Assembly: GCA_018700655.1 (NCBI GenBank)
Contig: JABIUG010000036.1
Span: 1 to 29,009, forward strand
Direction of reading: 5' to 3'
Source: Rhodospirillaceae bacterium
Lineage (GTDB): Bacteria > Pseudomonadota > Alphaproteobacteria > SP197
DNA length: 29,009 nucleotides
Position numbers and translations under genes: made by a program. This document shows positions 1-7,607 of this stretch, piece by piece (positions within the stretch are counted from its first letter, which is position 1; every line of letters begins with the position of its first letter). The notes beneath the pieces are model-generated. The model was given only the letters and a program-made list of their open reading frames with translations, was not told the origin of the DNA and did not search any database.

Positions 1-60
1 ACCGAGGAGGCGGTTGAACTGGAAAGCCGCGCTGCCGTGCTGGAGACTGCTGTACCCTAG
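1..60 (+). CDS. C-terminal end of an unidentified protein (partial)
   Basis: Reading frame 1 is open from the first base and gives 19 residues (TEEAVELESRAAVLETAVP) before a TAG at 58-60. The composition (Glu/Ala/Leu/Val, G/C-rich third positions) fits the tail of a helical protein. The other two forward frames make less sense as a protein end, and the next plus-strand gene begins 84 bases later. The fragment is too short to name a family. Confidence 0.5.
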   Translation, partial: TEEAVELESRAAVLETAVP

Positions 61-144
61 TCAGCACTGCTTCCGGCCTCAGTATAGGTACGGCCATCGG
101 GTCGCCGCATTTGGTGCGGATAATCGCGATACGAGAGGGCGTTG

Positions 145-1088
145 ATGGAACGATCGAAAAAGCGGCATTTCAGTTTCTTGCTGGTTTGCGAGTCTGCGGC
201 GCTGGTCGGTGGCGTCATTTGTGTGCTGCCCATGTTCGGGGTCGACACATGGGTGGGAGAACTGGCTGCAAGCTGGCGTCCTCACATTGCGGCAGGTGTA
301 TTGGTGTTTGCCGTGGCGGCGCTGGTCGAACGCCGCCGCTTGATCGCTGGCCTTCTGGTCGCGGTCGCGGTCACGTTGGGCGCCGATGTGATCTGGAGCG
401 GGCTTGTTTCGGCCCAGGCTGAAGCCGGGACGCAGGAGACGGCAGCAGGGGAGGTGACCCGCGTGATGTTCTCCAACGTGCTCATTCACAACCGCAGTCT
501 CGCCGATCTCATTGTCTGGATCGACGAGAAGCAGCCCGACGTCGTGGTGCTGACCGAGATCACGCCCACGCATGTCCTGGAAATCACCGAGGCCATGGCG
601 GATTACCCTTATCAGGTGCTCGAGCCGCGCCCGCACGCCTTCGGCATGGTGATCTACAGTCGCCTGCCGATTGCCGGCCACCCTTTCGCGACCCTGACGC
701 GCGATTCCCTGTCGGATGGCGGTCCGGTCACGCTGGTCGCCGATATCGAGACGCCCCTGGGCCTGTTGCAGGTCGCGGGCATGCACCGGTTCCCACCGGC
801 CGCGAAGCGCTCATGGGAACTACGGGCCGAACAACTGGATGCCGCGGTCGATATCTGGGCGCGGTCGATGGCCCCATGGTCGTCGTCGGCGACTTCAACA
901 TCGAAGCCACATGGCCGGTCTGGTTCGGCTTTGCCGGCATCCCGATCGACCATGCCTTTGTCAGCACCGACGTCGCCATCACCCACATCGAAACCGGCCC
1001 CAACATCGGCTCGGACCACCGCCCGATCCTGGTTGATCTGGCGATTTTCGAGGACGCCGCCGATCAGGGGTCGCCGGGGACGCCGTAG
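145..1088 (+). pseudogene. Broken EEP-family (YafD-like) membrane phosphatase/nuclease
   Basis: The first frame (ATG at 145, preceded by GAGAGGG) encodes three hydrophobic segments in about the first 90 residues. An endonuclease/exonuclease/phosphatase (EEP) domain follows, with PDVVVLTEITP and FGMVIYSRLPI as the early EEP motifs. Near 860-876 the homology jumps to another frame, which reads GPMVVVGDFN and ends with IPIDHAFVS and GSDHRPILVDL, the typical C-terminal EEP catalytic motifs, stopping at TAG 1086-1088. The shift equals loss of one base. A second lesion is visible: GDFN is followed almost at once by the ATWPVW block, whereas relatives carry roughly 25 more residues there. The product would be a non-functional, frame-shifted protein unless the shift is a sequencing error. 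The family cleaves phosphodiesters or phosphomonoesters; substrates of the membrane-anchored members are poorly known. The 3' end overlaps the convergent DUF1028 gene by 25 bases. Confidence 0.75.
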
Positions 1089-1738
1089 CTTGGGGTGTCG
1101 CGGGGATCGAGTGCACGCATGACATAGGCGTCCATCTGGGGGCGGTAGACGTCCCAGACACGGCGCAATTCGGCGATCGGCTCGTCGTGCCAGTCGACAC
1201 GGAGCTCGCAGACCGGCCAGTCGTGCTGATGGCAGACCTTGACGCCGACCGATTTCACATCGCCTTCTTCACCACCGGCATCAAGTCCGGCCTCGACACC
1301 TTTGAGCAGGCGCTCGGCCAGGTGATCGGCACCGTTGGCTTCGAAAGCCGCGACCATGGCTTCGGGCACCTTGGGCGTCGAGAGCAGGTTGCCTGCCGCG
1401 ATGCAGTTTTCGCCCTGAACAACATTATTGGTGCCCAGCGTGCTGGAGCCCGAATGATGTGCCGTATGGCCCAGCGCATCAATCAGGGCGATCTGGCGGT
1501 AATCGCTGAAGGCCCGCGCGCCAACCAGGATTTCCATTGCTTTCCTGGCGCCAAAACCCTGCTGCATCAGGTCAAGGCCCATGATGCCAAGCCCCGGGTC
1601 GGTGATGTTCTGGGTCGAGACCGCGCCGACATGGCCGCGCACCCAGGCGCAACGTGCTGCAACAGCAGGGCTGGAAGAGGTCACGACCACGCCGAACATG
1701 CCGGTACGGGCGCAACGCCCGGTGAGCGAGAAGGTCAT
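1064..1738 (-). CDS. DUF1028 family protein (Ntn-hydrolase-like)
   Basis: The 224-residue product starts MTFSLTGRC and contains GAVSTQNITDPGLG, IALIDALGHTAHHSG and AAGNLLSTPKVPEAM, the recognisable blocks of DUF1028. That family is assigned to the N-terminal-nucleophile hydrolase fold but has no established reaction. Thr2, exposed after Met removal, is conserved in the family and could be the nucleophile; that is inference. The ATG lies 3 bases after the stop of the RidA-like gene, so it is the last gene of the HpaB-HpaC-RidA-DUF1028 operon and probably translationally coupled. By context it may hydrolyse an amide or related bond in a ring-cleavage or hydroxylation product. There is no signal peptide, so it should be cytoplasmic. 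Confidence 0.85.
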   Translation of the reverse strand: MTFSLTGRCARTGMFGVVVTSSSPAVAARCAWVRGHVGAVSTQNITDPGLGIMGLDLMQQGFGARKAMEILVGARAFSDYRQIALIDALGHTAHHSGSSTLGTNNVVQGENCIAAGNLLSTPKVPEAMVAAFEANGADHLAERLLKGVEAGLDAGGEEGDVKSVGVKVCHQHDWPVCELRVDWHDEPIAELRRVWDVYRPQMDAYVMRALDPRDTPSYGVPGDP

Positions 1739-1741
1739 TGA

Positions 1742-2158
1742 TCAGGCCTCATCATCGGGGATAACGGCATCGACATCGATTTCCATCACCATTTCAGGCT
1801 TGGCGAGTGCCTGAACGACCAGTCCGGTCGAGACCGGATGGACGCCCTTCAGCCACTTTCCGATGACGCTATAGACCGGCTCGCGGTAACGCGGATCAGT
1901 CAGATAGATCGTGATCTTGCAGATATGCTCCAGCTTGCCGCCGGCTTCCTCGATCAGGCGTTTGACGCAGGACATCGCCATTTCTGCCTGAGCAGCACCG
2001 TCGCCGACGCCGTGGAAGCTGCCATCGAGGTCAAAGCCCGTCTGGCCGCGCATGAAGATGTGGTTGCCCGCGCGCACGACCATTGCCAGATCGTTGTCGA
2101 GCGTCTGCTCGGGATACATGTCCTTGGTGTTGAACTTGCGGAAACGCTGGTGCGCCAT
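1742..2158 (-). CDS. RidA/YjgF/UK114-family protein without the catalytic Arg
   Basis: The product has 138 residues. I chose ATG 2158 (MAHQRFRKFN) over the upstream alternative at 2203 because AGGGGG sits at the right distance before it and it matches where the family begins. Typical Rid features are GQTGFDLDG, the long helix with EEAGGKLEHICKITIYLTD, and VMEIDVDAVIP near the end. In enamine/imine deaminases of the RidA type a P-A-R block supplies the catalytic arginine; here it reads HPVSTG, so Arg is replaced by Ser. Such Arg-less Rid subfamilies are known and are not 2-iminopropionate deaminases. Position between a flavin reductase and a DUF1028 hydrolase suggests a dedicated catabolic step. 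2-aminomuconate deaminase is a Rid-fold precedent, but I cannot assign that reaction. Confidence 0.88.
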   Translation of the reverse strand: MAHQRFRKFNTKDMYPEQTLDNDLAMVVRAGNHIFMRGQTGFDLDGSFHGVGDGAAQAEMAMSCVKRLIEEAGGKLEHICKITIYLTDPRYREPVYSVIGKWLKGVHPVSTGLVVQALAKPEMVMEIDVDAVIPDDEA

Positions 2159-2256
2159 GGTGGCCCCCTGAAGTTGGCTGATTCTGGAATGAAGGATTAA
2201 CACAACTCACCCTCCCGGGGCATCGCCCGGAGAGGATGAGGGATAAAGATCGGCTT

Positions 2257-2745
2257 TCAGGCCGCAGCGACGATATCGGCCGGGCGGGCGTAGTGCCGGT
2301 TGACGTAGAGCAGGGCGTCGCCCTGCGAAAGGCTGGTGGCGACGACTTCACCGATGAAGATACGGTGGGTTCCCCAGACATCCTCCTTGACCAGCTTGCA
2401 GTCGAACGCCACGAGATGGTCGTCGAGCACCGGCGAGCCGGTTTCAAGGCTGGTCCATGAGGCCGCTTCGAAACGGTCGCCATCGCCGAGGCCCGCGAAG
2501 ATGTTGGAGATGTTGGCCTGATCATCACGCAGCAGATGGACGCAGAAGCGCCGGTTCTGTGCGATCAGTTCACCGGCACCACTGGAACGGTTGACGCAGA
2601 TCAGCAGGGCCGGATCGTCGGCGGTGACCGAACACATCGCCGAGACGGTCAGGCCGGCCTTGCCGGCAGCACCGTCGGTCGTCACCACGGTAACGGATGA
2701 AGCGGCCTGGCTCATGCCTTCAAGGAATGCCTGGCGCGTATCCAT
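2257..2745 (-). CDS. hpaC: Flavin reductase, HpaC-like small component
   Basis: The 162-residue protein belongs to the flavin reductase-like FMN-binding split-barrel family. Visible blocks are ASSVTVVTTDG near the N-terminus, GLTVSAMCSVTADDPALLICVN, ISNIFAG and GTHRIFIGEVV. It should reduce FMN or FAD with NAD(P)H and hand the free reduced flavin to the monooxygenase encoded directly upstream. Its ATG lies one base after the stop of the HpaB-like gene and its ribosome binding site (GGAGGA) lies in the end of that gene, which indicates translational coupling. About 100 bases separate its stop from the RidA-like start. The symbol is by family and context; the true substrate of the pair is unknown. 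Confidence 0.85.
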   Translation of the reverse strand: MDTRQAFLEGMSQAASSVTVVTTDGAAGKAGLTVSAMCSVTADDPALLICVNRSSGAGELIAQNRRFCVHLLRDDQANISNIFAGLGDGDRFEAASWTSLETGSPVLDDHLVAFDCKLVKEDVWGTHRIFIGEVVATSLSQGDALLYVNRHYARPADIVAAA

Positions 2746-2746
2746 C

Positions 2747-4204
2747 CTACTTTCCTCCGTCGTTCATCACATTGTCGGAAAGGCCCGCAGCGCCTTTGAC
2801 GAACTCCATTGCATTCTGGAAGTCGAAGTTGCGGTAGACCGCACCCAGATGAGCGAACGGCGGGGACTGGGCGAAAAGCTGGAAGGTGACCTTGTGGCCG
2901 GCATAGTCGGAGTTCACGAGGTCACGGCCAAACGCCAGAAGCTTGCGCCGGTCATCCGACTGCCAGTTCTCGTTGACGTTGTAGAACTTCTCCATCCATT
3001 CCTTGGTATCGGGCGAGTTGAAGGAGTTGCTGTCGGGCGTGACGCAGATCTGGCCACCGCAGAGCTCACGGGTGAGGTGCATCATGGCGGGAAGCTGCGA
3101 GCAGGCGAGCACGCGTCCGGTGTAGAGCAGCGACTGGTTGGGCATCAGGAAACCGCCCGGGCTCTTTTCGGACAATGCGACCGCGCCGGTCAGATGCGCG
3201 TTGATGCCTTCGCGGTAACAGGCGAGCTGCGCCAGCTTTTCCTGCACGGCCTGCTGCTTGTCGAGACCGGTCTGTTTCACGTTGAACAGCGCGGTACCGA
3301 TCATCAGATCGGCCATGTGCATGATACGCAGCACGAACATGAATGCACTGTAGCGATGCAGCGTGCCGCGGATGAAGGTCGCCGCCTTGGTGTGGCGGTA
3401 AAACAGGATGTCTTCCCAGGGCACCAGCACGTTGTCGAAGACGAGCAGGGTGTCGACTTCGTCGAAGCCGTTGGACAACGGATAGTCCGCCTTGGGTTTC
3501 ACACCGGCGAAACCGTTGCGGCAGATGTGCTTGAGGCCGGGAGCATTCATCGGGCAGATGAACCCAAGGGCATAATCGGAGAGCTCGGCATTGCCCCAGT
3601 TCGCGATCGTCGGCTTCACGAACGCCTGGGTCGCATAGGCGGCTGCGGTCTCATATTTCGCGCCGCGAACGATGATGCCGGCGTCGGTTTCCTTGACGAC
3701 ATGGAGCAGCATGTCGGGGTCCTGATCCTGGGGCGACTTGGAGCGGTCACCCTTGGGATCGGTGTTGGCCGAAACGTGGAAGATGTCGTTCTTCAACACG
3801 TTGTCGATGTGGTTGTCGATGTTGGAGGCCCACTGGCCGTCGACCTGGTTCAGGATGTCCTTGCCGTCGGCCAGGGACCACATCTCACCCACGGTTTCGT
3901 CACCGACGCGTGTCACCACGCCGCCGATTTCCTTCATGACCATCTCGACCCAGGCTTTCTTGGCCCACCAGTCGTCCTGGGTGTGAGGTGGCTGCCAGGA
4001 GGTGGCGAAGGTCTCGCCGTCCTTCTCATAGGCCATGGTCGCCTTGAACTTGTCTTCATGGGCCATGTCGTAGATACGCGAACGGACGTCGACAATCGGT
4101 TTGAAGGCGGGATGTTCGGGAACGCTTTTGACACGTTCGCCATTGATAAATACCTCGCGGTCGTCACGCAGGGACTCGCGGTACTGTTCGCCCGTCTTCA
4201 ACAT
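2747..4204 (-). CDS. hpaB: HpaB-type FADH2-dependent aromatic hydroxylase
   Basis: The 485 residues match the 4-hydroxyphenylacetate 3-hydroxylase large-component family over its whole usual length. Recognisable parts are the N-terminal MLKTGEQYRESLRDDREVFING, the central KETDAGIIVRGAKYETAAAYA, and VPWEDILFYRH, followed by the helical C-terminal domain. The ATG has CAGGAGT upstream. The fold is shared with 4-hydroxybutyryl-CoA dehydratase, but the flavin reductase gene one base downstream argues for a two-component monooxygenase that hydroxylates a phenol or a pyrrole/pyridine-type ring. Relatives include HpaB, chlorophenol monooxygenases and pyrrole-2-carboxylate oxygenase, so the symbol names the family, not a proven substrate. 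The gene leads an operon divergent from a LysR regulator. No ring-cleavage dioxygenase or other HPA pathway gene is nearby, which weakens a true HPA assignment. Confidence 0.88.
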   Translation of the reverse strand: MLKTGEQYRESLRDDREVFINGERVKSVPEHPAFKPIVDVRSRIYDMAHEDKFKATMAYEKDGETFATSWQPPHTQDDWWAKKAWVEMVMKEIGGVVTRVGDETVGEMWSLADGKDILNQVDGQWASNIDNHIDNVLKNDIFHVSANTDPKGDRSKSPQDQDPDMLLHVVKETDAGIIVRGAKYETAAAYATQAFVKPTIANWGNAELSDYALGFICPMNAPGLKHICRNGFAGVKPKADYPLSNGFDEVDTLLVFDNVLVPWEDILFYRHTKAATFIRGTLHRYSAFMFVLRIMHMADLMIGTALFNVKQTGLDKQQAVQEKLAQLACYREGINAHLTGAVALSEKSPGGFLMPNQSLLYTGRVLACSQLPAMMHLTRELCGGQICVTPDSNSFNSPDTKEWMEKFYNVNENWQSDDRRKLLAFGRDLVNSDYAGHKVTFQLFAQSPPFAHLGAVYRNFDFQNAMEFVKGAAGLSDNVMNDGGK

Positions 4205-4288
4205 GTTCTGTCACTCCTGTAGGCGGCCGGCTGCTCGCCGACCATGTCGTTTGCTCTGTCGAGAGATTGACAATTGATTGCAGAAAGG

Positions 4289-4313
4289 CAAAACATTATC
4301 TGTCGACGTTTTG
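4289..4313. promoter_or_regulatory. Inverted repeat CAAAAC-N13-GTTTTG, candidate LysR operator
   Basis: A perfect 6-bp inverted repeat with a 13-bp spacer lies in the roughly 120-bp space between the divergent HpaB-type gene and the LysR gene. Size and symmetry resemble LysR-type binding sites. It ends directly before the putative ribosome binding site of the regulator, so a bound regulator would also repress its own gene. That role is inferred from position only. Confidence 0.4.
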
Positions 4314-4327
4314 GATAGGTTTTAATA

Positions 4328-5251
4328 ATAAACTACACGCTCAGACACCTGCGTTACTTCGTCGCGGCGGCGGATGCCGGCAGCGTCACGGGTGCTGCCG
4401 CGGCCTGTCACGTCTCGCAGCCATCGGTATCGGCCGCCGTCGCCCACCTTGAAGATGTCTTCGGCGTGCAGCTTTTTGTTCGCCACCACGCACAGGGCCT
4501 CTCGCTGACACCTTCGGGGAGGCGCCTCCACGGTTCGGCGCGCGACCTTCTGGTTCATGCCGAGGAGCTGGCCCAGGATGCCGAAGGCCTTGCCGAGGGC
4601 CTGGCCGGTGATCTTGATCTTGGCTGTTTCGTGACCTTCGCGCCGATCGTGCTGCCGGGCGTTCTGCGTGTTCTGGCCAACGAACACCCCTCGATCCGCG
4701 TGCGCCCGCATGAAGCAGACCTGCGTTCGCTCCAGGATGGATTGCGCCAGGGCCGGTTCGAACTGGCCCTGACCTATGACCTCAACCTTGCCGCCGATAT
4801 TGAGTTCGAACCGGTTGTGACCGTGCCGCTCTATGCTGCGGTTCCCTCAGACCATCGCCTCGCCAAACGCAGCAGTGTCCGGCTGGCCGAGCTTGAGGGT
4901 GAACCCCTGGTGCTGCTGGGCCTGCCCGACAGCCGGGACCATTTTCTCTCGATCTTTGCCGAAGCCGGGATCGAGCCGGCGATCGCCTACGAGACCCGCT
5001 CGTTCGAGATGGTCCGTGGTCTGGTCGCCAACGGTTACGGCTACAGCATTCTCCATTCGCGCGCGCCACACCATCAGGCGCTCGATGGTTCGGCTCTGGA
5101 ATGTATCCCGCTGGTCGAACCCCATCGTGAGATACATATGGGGATCGCACGTCTGGCGAACTCACGCTCGACCCGCATGGGCCTTGCGGTTGCGCAGATC
5201 TGCCGCGAGCACCTGCCCGACCTGCTCGAGGAGCAGGCCGAGGGCGATTAG
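4328..5251 (+). CDS. LysR-family transcriptional regulator with an apparent ATA start
   Basis: The product (about 307 residues) begins NYTLRHLRYFVAAADAGSV, continues with the helix-turn-helix signature ACHVSQPSVSAAVAHLED, and has a periplasmic-binding-like effector domain to the end. An in-frame TAG at 4316-4318 closes the frame upstream. The only codons left before the HTH are two ATA codons (4325, 4328), ACG (4337) and CTG (4349). GGATAGG at 4313-4319 is placed correctly for 4328. LysR proteins usually begin M-N-Y-T-L-R-H-L, so I place the start at 4328 with ATA replacing ATG. A GTG at 4466 would delete the DNA-binding domain and is not credible. It is divergent from, and presumably controls, the HpaB-type operon in response to its substrate. 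The gene is either poorly translated, mis-sequenced, or decaying at its start codon. Confidence 0.82.
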   Translation: MNYTLRHLRYFVAAADAGSVTGAAAACHVSQPSVSAAVAHLEDVFGVQLFVRHHAQGLSLTPSGRRLHGSARDLLVHAEELAQDAEGLAEGLAGDLDLGCFVTFAPIVLPGVLRVLANEHPSIRVRPHEADLRSLQDGLRQGRFELALTYDLNLAADIEFEPVVTVPLYAAVPSDHRLAKRSSVRLAELEGEPLVLLGLPDSRDHFLSIFAEAGIEPAIAYETRSFEMVRGLVANGYGYSILHSRAPHHQALDGSALECIPLVEPHREIHMGIARLANSRSTRMGLAVAQICREHLPDLLEEQAEGD

Positions 5252-5255
5252 AGCA
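5249..5255 (+). repeat. TAGAGCA element at the stop codon of the LysR gene
   Basis: The stop codon TAG is the first part of TAGAGCA, followed by TTTCC. The same seven bases also sit exactly on the stop codons of two minus-strand genes at 19849-19855 and 22194-22200. I group it with those as a possible dispersed gene-end element, but the match here is only seven bases and could be chance. Confidence 0.3.
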
Positions 5256-5268
5256 TTTCCTTCGTGGA

Positions 5269-6093
5269 CTACATCTTGCGGTCTTCGGGCACCTTGTTGT
5301 GTTTCCTGACCCACAGGAAGAGGTCACTGGCGGCCTGGTTTCCGCCTGCCACGACCAGGGTCTGGCCTGAAGTCCAGCCCGCTTCGTCGGAACAGAAATA
5401 GACCGCTGCGCCGGCGATATCCTCGGGCGTGCCGACCCGGTTGATCGGATAGAACGAGGCACGTGTCTGGCGGTCATCTTCGGTCTGGAGGTGGCGCTCG
5501 ACAAGTTTCGTGTCGATCAGGGCCGGCGCGATGGCGTTGATCCGCACGTTATGGCGGCCATATTCCACGCCCATGGTTTCGGTCAGGCTGATCAGCGCAG
5601 CCTTGGCCGCTCCATAGATTCCTTCGCCCGGTGCGGTGTGGACGCCGTCGATCGAGACGATGTTGAGGATCGCACCGCCATCACGCCCGGCCATGTGGCC
5701 TGCAGCCTTGCGCGCGCAGAAGAACGGAACACGCAGGTTAAGCTCGAACAGGGCATCGAACCCCTCCAACGTGGCGTCCTCGATCGGTCCGATGCCGCCC
5801 TTCACGCTGCTGCCGCCCCCGGCGTTGTTGACCCAGACATCGATACCACCCATGGCTACGATCGCACTGTCGACCAGACCCAGCCCGGCGTCCATGTCGC
5901 TCATGTCTGCGGTTGCGGTGTGGGCCTGGCGGCCCATGGCCCGGATTTCCTCGGCGACTGCCTCGATTTCCGTCGATGTGCGCGACGCCAGCATCACGTC
6001 AGCGCCCAGTTCCGCGAAATTCAGCGCGATCTGGCGGCCGATACCGCGCCCCGCTCCGGTCACGACGGCCTTCTTGCCGGCATAGGAAAACAT
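5269..6093 (-). CDS. SDR-family NAD(P)-dependent oxidoreductase
   Basis: The 274-residue protein is a classical short-chain dehydrogenase/reductase. TGAGRGIG near residue 12 binds the dinucleotide, NNAGGG is the structural motif, NIVSIDG carries the catalytic Ser, and IYGAAKAAL carries the Y-x3-K pair. I chose ATG 6093 (MFSYAGKK) over 6129 because GGAGGG precedes it and the fold begins there. The substrate cannot be read from sequence; the C-terminus (LWVRKHNKVPEDRKM) is unlike FabG. It is convergent with the LysR gene (17-base gap) and appears to be transcribed alone. The 244-base space before the next gene carries both divergent promoters. Confidence 0.85.
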   Translation of the reverse strand: MFSYAGKKAVVTGAGRGIGRQIALNFAELGADVMLASRTSTEIEAVAEEIRAMGRQAHTATADMSDMDAGLGLVDSAIVAMGGIDVWVNNAGGGSSVKGGIGPIEDATLEGFDALFELNLRVPFFCARKAAGHMAGRDGGAILNIVSIDGVHTAPGEGIYGAAKAALISLTETMGVEYGRHNVRINAIAPALIDTKLVERHLQTEDDRQTRASFYPINRVGTPEDIAGAAVYFCSDEAGWTSGQTLVVAGGNQAASDLFLWVRKHNKVPEDRKM

Positions 6094-6253
6094 GATGGTC
6101 CCTCCCCAGGGTGATGTTTGAGGGATCATCTTTGGTCATGACGAAGGAAATCGCTAGGGGGGGGCAAGCAAGTCGCCGTTTTCCATACTGGCCGGCAACT
6201 ATGAACACACGATGGCGCAAATCTGGCGGAAACAAGATTGAACAGGGATGACT

Positions 6254-6265
6254 CCCAAAATTGGG
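6254..6265. promoter_or_regulatory. Short palindrome in the SDR / binding-protein divergent region
   Basis: CCCAAAATTGGG is a 5-bp inverted repeat with a 2-bp spacer, followed directly by CCAAATTG, an imperfect copy of its core. It lies about 70 bases before the binding-protein start in an AT-richer patch. It could be an operator; nothing beyond symmetry and position supports this. Confidence 0.25.
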
Positions 6266-6337
6266 CCAAATTGTTTAACCTGCTGCGCAGACCGTCGAAA
6301 CATGGCGGCAAATCGGAAACGCGGGAGACGTTAACGA

Positions 6338-7519
6338 ATGGATAAAATCAAACCTCTTATGGAAACCGACGAGTTCCACGACAAGATTCGTGAGGGCAAG
6401 TTGACGCGCCGTCAGGCGCACAAGGTCATGGCCTCTGCCGGTATCGGCACGGCCGTGAGTGCCACCATGCCCAACATGGCAGGCGCAGATGGCCACGGCG
6501 ATGATCTTGTCATGCTGACCTGGGGCGGCTACGACGATGCCGCTTTTGCCCAACAGTATCAGAATCAATATGGCGGACCGCCGGAATATTCGCTGTTTGC
6601 GGATCAGGCCGAAGCGCTGGCAAAGATGCGCGCCGGTTTCCATGCCGATGTCGCCTTCCCCTGCATTTCCAAGGTCAAGACCTGGGTCGATGCCGGTGTG
6701 GTCGAAGCGGTCGATACCAGCATGCTGAGCCATTGGCCTGATGTGATCGAGTCCCTGAAGGCGATGCCGACTGCGGTTTCGCCCGACGGTGCGCCTTATT
6801 TCATCCCGGAAGACTGGGGCACGACCTCGGTGCTGTTCCGCGGTGATCTGGCACCGGAGTATGTCGACGAAGAAAATCACACCTGGGGCATTCTCTGGGA
6901 CGAGAAGTACTCCGGTCGCCTGGCCTCGCTGGAAGCGATCGAAGATCACTTCAACATTGCCGCGATCTACATGGGGATCGATTTCCTCGACATGTCCCCT
7001 GAGGAGATCGAGGCCGTCGCCGACAAGGTTCGCCAGCAAATGCCGCTTCTGCGCATGGTGACTGGCGATACCACGTCGCTGACACAGGCCGTGTTCTCCG
7101 GTGAAGTTGTCGCCAGTAGTGCCTGGAACGGCATGATGTTGACCGCTTCGGAAGAAATGGCTGCCGAAGGCACCGAGGGCAAATACATCTGGATGAACCC
7201 GAAGGAAGGCGCCCTGACCTGGGTCTGCGGCCTGACGATTCACCCGGCAACCAAGGAGCTTGGTACCTGGGAACAGGCTCATGCCTTGATCGATGCCTAC
7301 ATCGAGCCCGAGTCACAGCATTACGAGCTGATGAACTGGGGCTATGGCGTGGTCAACAAGAAGACCTATGAAATGCCCGATGTCACCGAGGCCTACCTCA
7401 ACTCGTTGGGCCTTGGCCTGCCGATCGACAAGTTCCTGGCTTCGGGCAAGTTCTCTGCCCATCAGGAGCACTACGGCGAACTGGTCAATCTCTACGACGA
7501 AATCCTGGCCGGCATGTAA
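6338..7519 (+). CDS. Polyamine-type ABC transporter substrate-binding protein (orphan)
   Basis: The 393-residue product resembles PotD/PotF-type extracellular solute-binding proteins. WGGYDDAAFAQQY lies at the start of the mature part, FHADVAFPCISKVKTWVDAGVVEAVDTS forms the family's typical hinge region, and PYFIPEDWGTTSVLF is a conserved block. The leader contains TRRQAHKVMASAGIG, which resembles a twin-arginine signal without the usual Phe-Leu-Lys, so export by Tat is possible. GGGAG precedes the ATG by 9 bases. No permease or ATPase gene adjoins it, and a strong terminator follows, so it is a single-gene unit whose membrane partners must be elsewhere. The ligand may be a polyamine or another cation. 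Confidence 0.85.
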   Translation: MDKIKPLMETDEFHDKIREGKLTRRQAHKVMASAGIGTAVSATMPNMAGADGHGDDLVMLTWGGYDDAAFAQQYQNQYGGPPEYSLFADQAEALAKMRAGFHADVAFPCISKVKTWVDAGVVEAVDTSMLSHWPDVIESLKAMPTAVSPDGAPYFIPEDWGTTSVLFRGDLAPEYVDEENHTWGILWDEKYSGRLASLEAIEDHFNIAAIYMGIDFLDMSPEEIEAVADKVRQQMPLLRMVTGDTTSLTQAVFSGEVVASSAWNGMMLTASEEMAAEGTEGKYIWMNPKEGALTWVCGLTIHPATKELGTWEQAHALIDAYIEPESQHYELMNWGYGVVNKKTYEMPDVTEAYLNSLGLGLPIDKFLASGKFSAHQEHYGELVNLYDEILAGM

Positions 7520-7544
7520 GCCGACCCAAGGGTCGAAAAGAATG

Positions 7545-7580
7545 CGGGCGGGTGTTTCGGCACCCGTCCGTTTTCGTTTC
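7545..7580 (+). terminator. Rho-independent terminator after the binding-protein gene
   Basis: CGGGCGGGTG (7545-7554) pairs with CACCCGTCCG (7561-7570) with one mismatch across a 6-base loop, followed by TTTTCGTTT. It lies 25 bases after the stop codon and ends before the convergent HdeD gene. Confidence 0.75.
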
Positions 7581-7607
7581 GCCCGTTTTCGTCAACGGTC
7601 GTAGCGT

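Noticed and set aside
2747..4204. HpaB-type gene as 4-hydroxybutyryl-CoA dehydratase
   Set aside because: The fold is shared, but an adjacent coupled flavin reductase is needed only by the monooxygenases, and no CoA-pathway genes are nearby.
2591..4222. 543-residue plus-strand open frame opposite the HpaB-type gene
   Set aside because: It lies exactly antisense to a full-length, strongly conserved monooxygenase and has no recognisable motif; long antisense frames are expected in GC-rich DNA.
4466..5251. LysR gene starting at GTG 4466
   Set aside because: This start would remove the helix-turn-helix whose coding is clearly continuous upstream to 4328.
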